DNA from: CAYQJL01 sp964612295
GTDB lineage: Bacteria > Eisenbacteria > RBG-16-71-46 > CAIMUX01 > WJJG01
Direction: 5' to 3'
DNA length: 64,000 nucleotides
Assembly (NCBI GenBank): GCA_964612295.1
Contig: CAZTDY010000007.1
Location: forward strand, 36,124 to 100,123
Below, one piece after another: positions 16,623 through 24,722 of the stretch. The notes beneath the pieces are model-generated. The model saw only the letters and a program-made list of their open reading frames with translations, was not told where the DNA came from and did no database searches. How positions within the stretch are numbered: the stretch's first letter is position 1; every line of letters begins with the position of its first letter. The position numbers and the translations under genes were made by a program.

Positions 16623-18059
16623 CTACGACTCCGGCGCGGGCGTGGGCTCGGGTTCGGCGATGCTGTAGTCCTTGACTTTGGCCCGCAGGGTCTGCCGGGA
16701 GATGCCCAGAGCTTCGGCCGCGCGGGTCTTGTTCCCGCCAAGCTGCTGCAGGGCATGCTGGATGGCGACCTTCTCGACCTCATCCAGGGTGGGCACCCGA
16801 CCGGGGATGAAGAGCGTATCGCGTGAGCCGCTCGTCCGAGGGCCGCTCAGGTTGAGGCAGATGTGCTCGGGCAGGTCGGGTACGTCGATGCGATCTCCGC
16901 TCCCCATCAGGACGACGCGTTCCATCAGATTCTTCAGCTCGCGAACGTTGCCCGGCCAGTTGTAGGAGAGAAGGAGCTCCATCGCGGGGTCGGTGACTCC
17001 CTGTACCTGGCGGCCGATCTCGCGGTTGTAGTGGTCGAGGAAGGTCTTGACCAGCGGGGCGATGTCATCGCGCCGGTCTCGCAGGGGCGGCACGAAGATC
17101 GGGATGACCGTCAGACGGTAGTAGAGATCCTCCCGGAAGTTGCCGGCCTCGACCTCACTGAAGAGGTCGCGATTGGTGGCAGCGAGAATCCGGACCTTCA
17201 CACTGATCGGGTCGGTCCCCCCCACCTGCCGGAAGGTCTTCGACTCGAGCACCTTCAGGAGCTTTGCCTGCAGCTTGAGCGGCATCTCCGCGATTTCGTC
17301 CAGGAACAGCGTGCCGCCGTCCGCCATCGAGAAGAGCCCCTGCTTGTCGTTCTTTGCATCGGTGAAGGCACCCCGGACATGGCCGAACAGCTCGCTCTCG
17401 AGCAGGTTCTCGGGCACCGCGCTGCAGTTCAGGTCGACAAACGGGCCGGCGGCCACCTCGCTGTAGAGATGGATTTGACGCGCCACCAGTTCCTTGCCCG
17501 ATCCGGTCTCCCCGCGAATCAGCACGGTGGCCGTCCGGCTGCGGGCGACCTTCTTCACGTTCTCGAGCATCTGCCGCACCCGGTCGCTGGAGCCGAAGAC
17601 CACGCCGGCGTCGAGATCGCGCCTCTGCTGAGCGCGCAATTGGCGCACTTCACGGGTCAGCTCCATGGTGGACAGCGCGTTTCGAATGAGGAGCTGAAGC
17701 TGGTGAAGATCGAGCGGCTTGGCGATGTACTGGAAACAGCCCAGGCGCGTCGCTTCCACGGCCGACTCGAATTTGCCGAAGGCCGTCATCATGATCACGA
17801 TCGTCTCGGAGTATTCATCCTTGATGCGCTTGAGAATATCGAGACCGCTCTCCTGGGTCGCACTGAGCCGCTGATCGAGAAGCACCAGGTCGACATCGTC
17901 ACCCGCGAGGACGTCGAAGCACTCGTCGCCGCCGATCGCGGTCGACACGCGGGTCGATTCACTCTCCAGCGCTTCGGACAGACTGATCCGAATCGACTCT
18001 TCGTCATCCACCACCAAGATGTGCGTCGTTGCCGCCGTCTTACTCTTTTCTGCGCTCAC
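16623..18059 (-). CDS. NtrC-family sigma-54 activator with GAFTDA loop
   Basis: The 478-residue protein has a receiver (D62 in LLDQRL, K114 in AKPL), an AAA+ domain with Walker A GETGSGKE (183-190), loop GAFTDA (230-235), Walker B LFLDEIAEM, and a C-terminal Fis helix-turn-helix (KTRAAEALGISRQTLRAKV). The loop differs from GAFTGA at its fifth residue, so sigma-54 contact should be tested rather than assumed. It overlaps the kinase gene by 20 nt, forming a classic pair. Targets are unknown; its position suggests motility or envelope genes. Confidence 0.9.
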   Translation of the reverse strand: MSAEKSKTAATTHILVVDDEESIRISLSEALESESTRVSTAIGGDECFDVLAGDDVDLVLLDQRLSATQESGLDILKRIKDEYSETIVIMMTAFGKFESAVEATRLGCFQYIAKPLDLHQLQLLIRNALSTMELTREVRQLRAQQRRDLDAGVVFGSSDRVRQMLENVKKVARSRTATVLIRGETGSGKELVARQIHLYSEVAAGPFVDLNCSAVPENLLESELFGHVRGAFTDAKNDKQGLFSMADGGTLFLDEIAEMPLKLQAKLLKVLESKTFRQVGGTDPISVKVRILAATNRDLFSEVEAGNFREDLYYRLTVIPIFVPPLRDRRDDIAPLVKTFLDHYNREIGRQVQGVTDPAMELLLSYNWPGNVRELKNLMERVVLMGSGDRIDVPDLPEHICLNLSGPRTSGSRDTLFIPGRVPTLDEVEKVAIQHALQQLGGNKTRAAEALGISRQTLRAKVKDYSIAEPEPTPAPES

Positions 18060-19716
18060 CTTGCCTCCGTTCGACCGGCAGGTCGACTTCGAATACGGTT
18101 CCTTTGCCTTCCACGCTGCGTACTGAGATAAACCCGCCGTGCTCCAACAGAATCGACTGAGACACCGACAGCCCCAGCCCCGTCCCCTCGGAGCGGGTGG
18201 TGAAGAACGGGTCGAAGATCCGAGGAAGCACCTCCTCGGGGATCCCGCCGCCCGTATCCTGCACGCTCACGCGCACGAAACGCGCCTGCGGTCCCTCGCT
18301 CGGCACATGGACGCGATCGGTGGCCCGGCGTCCCAAACGGCGCCGCAGATGGAGCCGGCGGCGCACCACGCCCACCTCCAACGAAAGGAGCCCACCGTCG
18401 GTCATCGCCTGGCCGGCGTTGCGGACCAGGTTTTGAAGCACCTGCCGAATCTGCTCCGGGTCGATGTAGATGGGCGGGATCGTCCCGCTCACCCGCAGGT
18501 CGACTCTGATCCCTTGGCCTTCGCAAACCGGTCCTTCCATCTGCATCAGATCGCGGACCAGTTGATCGACGTGCGTTTCGCGCAAGGATGGCGGTCCCGG
18601 CCGCGCAAACCTGAGCATGCTGGTGATGATGCGCTCTAAGCGCTGCGTCTCCCGGAGGATCAGGTCGATCATCTTGCGGCTCTTCTCATCCTCCGCAAAA
18701 CGCATCTGGAGCACCTGAGCGCAGTTGGCGATACCGGTCAGCGGATTGCGGATCTCGTGGGCCGCACCGGCGGCGAGTTCGCCGATAACCGCCAGGCGTT
18801 CCCGGCGGCGCGACTCCTGATCGAAGGCGCGCTCCTCGGCCAAGCCGCGGAAGAGACCGATCAACCCGCGGACATTCCCGCGCCGGTCCAGGATGGCGTT
18901 CATGCGCAGGGCGACCGGTTTGTCCTGGCCGTCGCGATCGGTGACGTAGAACTCGATCTCACCGAGTTCCCCCGCGAGACCCCGCAGCAGAGGATGGTCT
19001 CCTTCGACCGCCGGCCGCAGGATGCGCGCGCAGTCGGCGCCGATGGCCTCCGCGGGTTCGATCCCCAGTAGCCGCCCTCCCACTTCGCTCAGGTAGGTGA
19101 CCCGGCCTTGAAGATCGATCGCGATGACGGCGCGTTCCTCGACCCGGGTCAGAGCGGAGCTGAATCCCCAGAGTGCGGTGGTCTGCCGCCGGAGCCGCCA
19201 ATGGTGCAGAATGACCTCGACCAGATCGTCGGCGGCCTCGTCGGTCGGGGCGCCCAGCGAACCGGCACCACCCCGCGAGGCGGCCGATTCGTGAAAGGGA
19301 TGCGCCTCCTCGGCGGACAGGAGGATCCCCAGTCCCTGGCCCCGATCGCGGTAGAAGCGGGCTCCCAGGCGCAGATCCTCGGGCCAGCTGGGAAGCTGGG
19401 TGCGCAGCGATCCGGCCTCGTAGTGGCGACGCGACTCGACCGTGTTCCAGAGCAGAGCCGATTCCATGACCTCGAGAAGCTGGGGCCCGACCCCCTCGGC
19501 CGGCAACGTCCCCCCGAGATAGTGGGCCACCCCGTGTCCATCGAGGGCGAGCAGCCCGAATCGCGTGGCGCCCGCGGCGCTCGCTCCCCCCTCCAAGAGA
19601 TCGCCGATCCAGTCGGGATCACCGAGCCAGTCTCCGGAATCGATCAGGTTCGGAGAAATCTCAGCCTCGCCGCCTAGGGCTTCGGCCTGCCAGCGTACGT
19701 CGGTTTCAGGTTTCAA
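18040..19716 (-). CDS. PAS-domain histidine kinase, NtrB type
   Basis: The 558-residue soluble kinase has an N-terminal region of about 180 residues that I cannot place firmly (possibly GAF-like), a PAS domain (about 190-292), a HisKA helix with H320 in GAAHEIRNPLTGIA, and a HATPase domain with N box LQNLVRNAGQAM and GTGLGLSVSQSI. A basic insert (RRRLHLRRRLGRRA) interrupts the ATP-binding domain. It should phosphorylate the overlapping activator gene product. A housekeeping-type promoter lies about 96 nt upstream. Confidence 0.88.
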   Translation of the reverse strand: MKPETDVRWQAEALGGEAEISPNLIDSGDWLGDPDWIGDLLEGGASAAGATRFGLLALDGHGVAHYLGGTLPAEGVGPQLLEVMESALLWNTVESRRHYEAGSLRTQLPSWPEDLRLGARFYRDRGQGLGILLSAEEAHPFHESAASRGGAGSLGAPTDEAADDLVEVILHHWRLRRQTTALWGFSSALTRVEERAVIAIDLQGRVTYLSEVGGRLLGIEPAEAIGADCARILRPAVEGDHPLLRGLAGELGEIEFYVTDRDGQDKPVALRMNAILDRRGNVRGLIGLFRGLAEERAFDQESRRRERLAVIGELAAGAAHEIRNPLTGIANCAQVLQMRFAEDEKSRKMIDLILRETQRLERIITSMLRFARPGPPSLRETHVDQLVRDLMQMEGPVCEGQGIRVDLRVSGTIPPIYIDPEQIRQVLQNLVRNAGQAMTDGGLLSLEVGVVRRRLHLRRRLGRRATDRVHVPSEGPQARFVRVSVQDTGGGIPEEVLPRIFDPFFTTRSEGTGLGLSVSQSILLEHGGFISVRSVEGKGTVFEVDLPVERRQGERRKE

Positions 19717-19811
19717 AATGGGGAAACACCTCCGGCTTGGCTCTCGGTTGCCCAGGCGTCACTTCATGACCGGGAGGATCTGGGCTAAGGCGCACTCTGG
19801 CACCTGTATCG

Positions 19812-19840
19812 ATGCTAGCAGCGGCTGGAAATGCCTACAA
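19812..19840 (-). promoter_or_regulatory. Sigma-70-type promoter candidate for the second kinase/activator pair
   Basis: On the minus strand TTGTAG (19835-19840) is followed 17 nt later by TAGCAT (19812-19817), preceded by TGC to make an extended -10. The predicted start near 19804 leaves a leader of about 90 nt. Confidence 0.45.
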
Positions 19841-19886
19841 GGGCCTGATGGCTGGAGATCGGTAGAGCGGCCGGCGGCACCGAGGG

Positions 19887-20603
19887 TCAAGCGGAACCGG
19901 AACCGGCTTCCGCCATGAACCGGTTGCGGATCCTGGCGTGAAGATGACGCAGAATCCTGGCCTCATCTTCCTGGTTGATGTTGACGAATCGCGTGCCCCA
20001 GAGCACCGACCCGATGCCGCTGCCGTTGTCCTGGCGGACGACCCGGGCGTCGAGCCTCATCGGTGGACCTCCGTCGTCGATCTCGATAAAGAGCGAGAAA
20101 CGGACGCCCTCGGCCAGAGAGTTGTCGAAATCTTCCACCAACGCTCCCCCGCCGCTCAGATTCCAGGCTTGGGCGCGATGCAGGCAGGCGGTCACCTCTT
20201 TCTCGGAGGCCGGAGGCCTGATGCAGATCACGGCGGGCCAGCTTCCGGACAGCCGGTAGAAGGAGCGGCCCTGGATCCGGCGGGCGAGATCGAAATTGAC
20301 CTCGATGACGACCGTGTTGGGGCCTGGGGCGACCTTCTTGGCCTTCCCCTCCTGTTCCTGCACCTTGCCATGGAGGTGGTAAACCCCGTCGAGCCGGTGG
20401 GAGACGAGTTTGACTTCCATGCCCGGATTCAGCACCTGATCCGGGCCGGTGCTGGCCAGGGTCACCATGATGGTGTTGCCCGACCAGGCCGACACCACGC
20501 AGGGGATCGACAGCGGCCCCGCCCCGGAGGGCGGGCAGAGATCGGCCCGCGCCCCTACGAGAAGGGCCTGCTGGACGATGCCGGGGGCAAGTTTCTCAAT
20601 CAT
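19887..20603 (-). CDS. PilZ-domain (YcgR-like) protein
   Basis: The 238-residue protein has an N-terminal beta-rich domain (about 25-105, IPCVVSAWSGNTIMVTLAS) like the YcgR-N domain, then a PilZ region with an Arg-rich loop (RRIQGRSFYRLSG, where the usual pattern is RxxxR) and NLSGGGALVED in place of the D/NxSxxG motif. Such proteins bind cyclic di-GMP and slow or disengage the motor. It overlaps the FlgM-like gene by 8 nt, tying it to late flagellar control. Confidence 0.8.
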   Translation of the reverse strand: MIEKLAPGIVQQALLVGARADLCPPSGAGPLSIPCVVSAWSGNTIMVTLASTGPDQVLNPGMEVKLVSHRLDGVYHLHGKVQEQEGKAKKVAPGPNTVVIEVNFDLARRIQGRSFYRLSGSWPAVICIRPPASEKEVTACLHRAQAWNLSGGGALVEDFDNSLAEGVRFSLFIEIDDGGPPMRLDARVVRQDNGSGIGSVLWGTRFVNINQEDEARILRHLHARIRNRFMAEAGSGSA

Positions 20604-20910
20604 CGTCTAAACCAATGCTCTCTAGAATCGCCCGACTGAGCGCTTCTTTGACTTCGGGCTTCCCATAGTATCCATCGGCGATTCTCTGGCGAACTTGAAT
20701 GACCTTGCCTTCCCGGACCGGAGAGGTGCCCCTGACGAGCAGCCGGTCTTGGGCCGGCCTGAGGGGCTGCCCGGCGGCGGTTCGGTCCCCGTAGACACCA
20801 CCTTCCGCAACGCGGGATCGGGTGCGCAAGAGACCGGCCTGAATGCGTTCCTGAATCGACTGGGTGGCGGCGGTCAGGGGGGGGCGATTGGGGGTGCCTT
20901 CTGTATACAT
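20596..20910 (-). CDS. flgM: FlgM-like anti-sigma-28 factor
   Basis: The 104-residue protein has a disordered N-terminal half and a C-terminal stretch SPVREGKVIQVRQRIADGYY followed by KPEVKEALSRAILESI. This resembles the FlgM pattern (RxxKVxxLRxxIxxGxY then a helix). FlgM holds FliA until hook completion. I chose the ATG at 20910 because GGAGG lies 5 nt upstream; a longer frame would add 42 unlikely residues. The location beside fliD and a filament chaperone fits. The C-terminal helix is longer than usual, so the call is good but not certain. Confidence 0.7.
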   Translation of the reverse strand: MYTEGTPNRPPLTAATQSIQERIQAGLLRTRSRVAEGGVYGDRTAAGQPLRPAQDRLLVRGTSPVREGKVIQVRQRIADGYYGKPEVKEALSRAILESIGLDDD

Positions 20911-20950
20911 GTCATCCTCCTCATCCTCTCTCAAGACGGCTTTCCTGCAG

Positions 20951-20977
20951 GTCTCGGCCGCGGCTGAGGCGGGTTTT
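20951..20977 (-). promoter_or_regulatory. Sigma-28-like promoter candidate for flgM-pilZ
   Basis: On the minus strand AAAA (20974-20977) is followed 15 nt later by GCCGAGAC (20951-20958); the sigma-28 consensus is TAAA-N15-GCCGATAA. The -10 matches at five of eight positions. The predicted start is about 34 nt before the flgM-like start codon. Confidence 0.35.
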
Positions 20978-21014
20978 CTTGCGCGGAGACTCGCGCGCGG
21001 CGCACAAAAAGCGC

Positions 21015-21401
21015 CTAACGGCTGATGTCCACACACCCCCGCTCAGCAGCGGGCACGGCGGTCTCCTGACCGGCCGTCCACTGGCGGCGTTCGCGAATCT
21101 CCCTACGCTTTGTCAGGACCTCATCCGCCAGATCCCGCATTCGCGTCATCAGCTCCAGAACCTCGGTGCGCACCGCATCTACGCTGCGCTCGTCGATCAC
21201 GGTCGGCTCGGCCTTCCGGCGAAGCGGGGGCCGCGGGGGCAGTCCCAGTGCCTGCCGGTCGCGTCCGCTCTGCATCGCGAGCGCATCCAGGATCGCATCC
21301 AGTTCCCTGCCGGCCGCCCGAACATGGGCCGCGGCCTGGTCGAGTCGTCCCGCGCGAAGGGCCTCCTGCGCGAGCTGGTATGTCTGGTGCAGCTGCTCCA
21401 T
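21015..21401 (-). CDS. Putative flagellar filament chaperone (FliT/FlgN-like)
   Basis: The 128-residue protein is mostly helical: a helix of about 1-48 (LHQTYQLAQEALRAG, AAGRELDAILDAL), a basic Pro-rich linker, and a second helix (VRTEVLELMTRMRDLADEVLTKRREIRER). It starts 5 nt after fliD ends, where fliT is often found. I cannot assign it to FliT by sequence. It could be an unrelated small coiled-coil protein of the flagellar operon. Confidence 0.5.
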   Translation of the reverse strand: MEQLHQTYQLAQEALRAGRLDQAAAHVRAAGRELDAILDALAMQSGRDRQALGLPPRPPLRRKAEPTVIDERSVDAVRTEVLELMTRMRDLADEVLTKRREIRERRQWTAGQETAVPAAERGCVDISR

Positions 21402-21406
21402 CGGTT

Positions 21407-22849
21407 CTACTTCGACCCTCCCGTCAGGAAGCTGTTCAGAGATGTGCTATTGCCGAACGCCGACAGATACTGGCTCTGGCTCGACAACGCGTAGAGGGTG
21501 GCCTGGAGTGCGCCCAACTCCTCGGTCAGCTGTTCTTCCCGCCGGATCAGGTAGGACTCCTGGGTGGCGATCTGCTGATCGATCAGCCGCTGCCGCCCGC
21601 TGATCGCTTTGCGCTCCTGCGTGATGAGTCCACCGGATTTCACATACCCGTCGATCAGGTCGGTCATCCGCACGGCGACGCCGTCGTTCTCGTCCCCGAA
21701 GAGGCGCTCGATTTCCGACGATTGGGTGAGCAGCGTATCCTCGAAGAGATCGTTGTTGCTGATGCTGAGATGGCCTTCGCGGTCGGCCGTGATGCCGATC
21801 TGCCCGAGGTGAGCGAAGGCGGCCGTGCCGGTTTCATCGGCCACTGGATTCGTGGCCAGCAGGCGCAGATTGCTGCGAAGGCTCATGAAGAGGCTGTTGC
21901 CCGTGAGCCGGCCCCGTCCCTCACCATCCGAGTCGGCGCCCTGCGTCTGCTCCCGAACGAAGTCGACCAGTTCGTTGTAGGCCGTGATCCACTCGTCCAC
22001 CTTCCCCTTGACCGTCTCGACGTCGCGCTCGATCGTGACCATGGTCGGGTCTTCGGTCACGTTGTTCAGGGTGAGCGTCACGCCCAGAAGCGCATCGCTC
22101 ACCCGATTCGTCGAGGAGACGAACTCGAGCCCATCGATGCTGAAGGTCGCGTCGGCGGCGTCCTGCACGGTGTTGGCCGCGAAGTTCAGTTCCTCGGAGG
22201 CCCCCGCCAGACCGACATTCTTCGCCAGCTTGCTGTCCCCCATATCGGAGACTCCGTGGATGATGGCGTCGGTGCCGGTGTCCTTGCTCGTGAGCAGGAT
22301 ACGGTACTCATCAGTGCGCGAGTCAGTACGGACGAGGGAAGCCGTCACGCGCGCGTCGGAGTCGTTGATCGCCGTCACGATCGCCCGCAAGGCCTCGCGA
22401 TTGGTGGCTTCGAGATCGACCTCCACGCTGATCTTGTGAGTCTCCTCGCCCTGGCGCAGTTCGAAGGTGTGCGCTCCTCCCAGGGTGGTCGATTCGTCAC
22501 CGACAAACGCGTTCGATGCCACGCTGTGGGCGCGGGCGAGCGAATGCACGGCGATCGTATGGGCCCCTTCGGCGGCGGTTCCGCTCACCGTCAGGTTCAC
22601 CGCCTCGGAACTCGAGGTGCCCGTGAAGCTGTTGAGCGGGGTCAGCGAGCCACTCCAGCGAAACCCGTCCAGGCTGCTGCGTACGTTGCGCAGCTTGCCG
22701 GCGAGATCAGAGAAGGCGGTGAGGTTGGTGCCAAAGGCCGTCTTGCTCTGCTCGAGCCGTTGGAGGGGCACACGTTCGGCAACCATGTACTGCTGGACCA
22801 GCGAATAGACGCTGGATTGTTTGTTACTCGACCCGATTCCTGTGATCAT
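21407..22849 (-). CDS. fliD: Flagellar filament cap protein FliD
   Basis: The 480-residue protein has the FliD-N pattern (coiled-coil start, LTAFSDLAGKLRNVRSSLDGF, VSGTAAEGAHTIAVHSLARAH) and the FliD-C pattern (VDEWITAYNELVDFVREQTQ, ALGALQATL-like helical end EELGALQATLYALSSQSQYL). FliD caps the growing filament and folds flagellin in place. It lies between fliS and the putative chaperone gene. Length is in the normal range. Confidence 0.95.
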   Translation of the reverse strand: MITGIGSSNKQSSVYSLVQQYMVAERVPLQRLEQSKTAFGTNLTAFSDLAGKLRNVRSSLDGFRWSGSLTPLNSFTGTSSSEAVNLTVSGTAAEGAHTIAVHSLARAHSVASNAFVGDESTTLGGAHTFELRQGEETHKISVEVDLEATNREALRAIVTAINDSDARVTASLVRTDSRTDEYRILLTSKDTGTDAIIHGVSDMGDSKLAKNVGLAGASEELNFAANTVQDAADATFSIDGLEFVSSTNRVSDALLGVTLTLNNVTEDPTMVTIERDVETVKGKVDEWITAYNELVDFVREQTQGADSDGEGRGRLTGNSLFMSLRSNLRLLATNPVADETGTAAFAHLGQIGITADREGHLSISNNDLFEDTLLTQSSEIERLFGDENDGVAVRMTDLIDGYVKSGGLITQERKAISGRQRLIDQQIATQESYLIRREEQLTEELGALQATLYALSSQSQYLSAFGNSTSLNSFLTGGSK

Positions 22850-22882
22850 CGTCTAGCCCCATTCCTTGTCCGGCGGTCCGGA

Positions 22883-23266
22883 TCAGCCCGCTAGATCGAG
22901 CCGGTTGGGCGCCTGCTGGCCCCCGGCCTCCCCTCCAGCGAGGCTTGGGTCTGCCTCGATCTGGGCGGCCGGCCCGATGGCCTGCGTCCACATCCCATGG
23001 ACTTCCGTCAAGACCTTCTCCGCCTCGGCGAAGCGCCCCTCGCGCAACAGGCGGAAGGTCCAGTCGTAGAGCATGAGCAGATTGCCGGCGACTTCGTAGT
23101 CGAAGTCGAGACCGTTGATGAGGGCCTGCACCACCTGGCGGGCCTTTCGGCGATCATCGTTTCGGCAGGCTCTGATGCCCTGCTCTAAAGCAACAAGCAC
23201 CAGCTGCTCGGGCCTCAAAGACTCGAGCTGCTGGCGCCGGTACAGGTCAATCCCCGGATTGTGCAT
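22883..23266 (-). CDS. fliS: Flagellin export chaperone FliS
   Basis: The 127-residue helical protein shows the FliS pattern: YRRQQLESLRPEQLVLVALEQGIRAC, a middle VVQALINGLDFDYEVAGNLLMLYDW, and TFRLLREGRFAEAEKVLTEV. FliS binds the flagellin C-terminus before export and, in FliW organisms, competes with FliW for flagellin. An AGGA site lies near the ATG. The last 25 residues are Gly/Ala-rich and variable. Confidence 0.93.
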   Translation of the reverse strand: MHNPGIDLYRRQQLESLRPEQLVLVALEQGIRACRNDDRRKARQVVQALINGLDFDYEVAGNLLMLYDWTFRLLREGRFAEAEKVLTEVHGMWTQAIGPAAQIEADPSLAGGEAGGQQAPNRLDLAG

Positions 23267-23290
23267 GCATGTGTCCTACAATGGTGTTGC

Positions 23291-23319
23291 CGGCGCCCCC
23301 CTCCTAGAGAGGAGCGCCG
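23291..23319 (-). terminator. Hairpin between flagellin and fliS
   Basis: CGGCG and CTCCT pair with AGGAG and CGCCG around an AGAG loop, with a five-C bulge. There is no T run, so it may be a processing or mRNA 3'-end hairpin that lets flagellin outnumber FliS, rather than a strong terminator. Confidence 0.4.
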
Positions 23320-23368
23320 ACTCCAATTGAATCTATTGCCTGCCCAATCCCGGGACGGTCAGCCTCTT

Positions 23369-24208
23369 CTAGCCGAACAGGGCCAGGACCGACTGCGAGT
23401 TCATATTCGACTGGGCGAGCATGCTGAACGACGTCTGCTGCAGGATCTGGTACTTGGTGACCTCGATCTGCTCGTGCGCCATATCAGCATTGAAGATCCG
23501 GTTGTAGGCCGCCTCGGTGTTGTTGCGCATCACCGAGACCACGTTTTCCTTCGCCGTCAGGCGGTTCGCCAGCGAACCCAGGTTCGTCAGCCCCTCGGAG
23601 ACAGCGGTGATCGCAGCCTGAACCTCGGTGTAGTAGTCGTTGTAGTTGTTGCTGTCGATCACGTCGGTATTCGTGAGCGTCGCCAAGTTGGTCATGCCGA
23701 GTTCGGCCACCTCGTAGTTGGTGGTCGTCCAGACGGTCTGGTTGTTGGTCGCCGTCTGGAAATTGAATGCATGATCCGAGTTGAGCAGATTCACGCCGTT
23801 GAACTCTGTCTGCTGCGCAATCTCGTTGATCTCCTCAACGAGTTGCACCAGCTGCTGCGAGATCGCCTGACGCTCTTCGGTGCCCATGCTGTCGGAAGCC
23901 GCCATCATGATCTTCTCGGTCATCGTGACGAGAATGTCATTGACGTTCATCAGACCGCCCTCGGCAACCGCGAGCATGTTCTTGGCATGCCCAACGTTGT
24001 CGTAGATCTGACCGAGCACCCGATAGCGCGAGCCAAGCTTGGTCGAAATCGTCAGACCCGCAGGATCGTCGCCAGCGCTGTTGATACGCTTTCCCGTACC
24101 AACGCGCAATTGGTGCGTGGCGAGATTGCTGTTCACATCCCGTAGGTTCCCCAGGATGTTCAGGCCCTGGATGTTCGACCTGATCCTAGTGAGATCAATG
24201 TTTGCCAT
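23369..24208 (-). CDS. fliC: Flagellin
   Basis: The 279-residue protein has only the conserved D0/D1 parts: N-terminal NLATHQLRVGTGKRINSAGDDPAGLTIS and C-terminal ANRLTAKENVVSVMRNNTEAAYNRIFNADMA, TKYQILQQTSFSMLAQSN ending VLALFG. The central variable region is short, so D2/D3 are missing. It is the only flagellin in the window. Its leader holds a CsrA-type hairpin, and csrA and fliW lie just upstream, pointing to translational control. A sigma-28-like promoter precedes it. Confidence 0.97.
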   Translation of the reverse strand: MANIDLTRIRSNIQGLNILGNLRDVNSNLATHQLRVGTGKRINSAGDDPAGLTISTKLGSRYRVLGQIYDNVGHAKNMLAVAEGGLMNVNDILVTMTEKIMMAASDSMGTEERQAISQQLVQLVEEINEIAQQTEFNGVNLLNSDHAFNFQTATNNQTVWTTTNYEVAELGMTNLATLTNTDVIDSNNYNDYYTEVQAAITAVSEGLTNLGSLANRLTAKENVVSVMRNNTEAAYNRIFNADMAHEQIEVTKYQILQQTSFSMLAQSNMNSQSVLALFG

Positions 24209-24262
24209 CGCGTCACTCTCCCTACCTAGGGCCGCCCATCAATGAGTGGTGCTCGGGCGACC

Positions 24263-24276
24263 GGGTTTCCGTACCC
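24263..24276 (-). promoter_or_regulatory. CsrA-type binding hairpin in the flagellin leader
   Basis: The transcript reads GGGTACGGAAACCC: a 4-bp stem GGGT/ACCC presenting ACGGAA in the loop. CsrA recognises ANGGA in hairpin loops. It lies 54 nt upstream of the flagellin start codon. The same hairpin, one base different, abuts the csrA start codon. Confidence 0.65.
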
Positions 24277-24354
24277 TGGACCGACCTTTGGCGGTCCGGC
24301 CTAGCGTGGGCATGGAGCCCTTCGCATCTGACTCTCGACCGCTTCCAGTCTCAG

Positions 24355-24382
24355 GGTTCGGCAATTGTGAGGATCTGCTTTA
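24355..24382 (-). promoter_or_regulatory. Sigma-28-like promoter candidate of the flagellin gene
   Basis: On the minus strand TAAAGCAG (24375-24382) is followed by 12 nt and then GCCGAACC (24355-24362). The consensus is TAAA-N15-GCCGATAA; here TAAA to GCCGA is 16 nt and the -10 matches at five positions. The predicted leader is about 137 nt and contains the CsrA hairpin. Confidence 0.45.
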
Positions 24383-24438
24383 GTGGGGGGGTGAGAGGCC
24401 CCTGGCGGTCTTCAGCCAGGGCCACAAGGTGGCTCTTA

Positions 24439-24696
24439 TCAGCTGCTTTCGCGCCCCCCCCGCTTCTTCTTCGTGCGGAAGACTCCGGCGACTTCTTTGA
24501 GCGTCCGGGGCGAGAGGCCCGTTGCCCGCCGGTTCTCCTCGCGGATGCGCTCGTAAATCTCTTCCCGGTGCACTGCGATGTGGGGAGGGGCCTCGATACC
24601 CAGCTTCACCTGGCCACCCTTGACATCCAGAATGGTGATCTTGATCTTGTCACCGATTCTGATGTTCTCGCCCAATTTCCGTGTGAGGATGAGCAT
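24439..24696 (-). CDS. csrA: RNA-binding translational regulator CsrA
   Basis: The 85-residue protein starts MLILTRKLGENIRIGDKIKI and continues with VKLGIEAPPHIAVHREEIYE, the CsrA core including the conserved GIEAP and VHREEIY. A basic tail (RTKKKRGGRESS) makes it longer than the usual 60-75 residues. I chose the ATG at 24696, the normal family start. It follows fliW by 26 nt. CsrA should repress flagellin translation unless FliW sequesters it. Confidence 0.97.
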   Translation of the reverse strand: MLILTRKLGENIRIGDKIKITILDVKGGQVKLGIEAPPHIAVHREEIYERIREENRRATGLSPRTLKEVAGVFRTKKKRGGRESS

Positions 24697-24710
24697 GGGT
24701 CTCCGTACCC
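24697..24710 (-). promoter_or_regulatory. CsrA-type hairpin abutting the csrA start codon
   Basis: The transcript reads GGGTACGGAGACCC directly followed by the ATG. The GGA of the loop is also part of the ribosome site, so CsrA binding would block its own translation. It differs from the flagellin-leader hairpin by a single A/G in the loop. Confidence 0.65.
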
Positions 24711-24722
24711 CCTCTATCTCAA

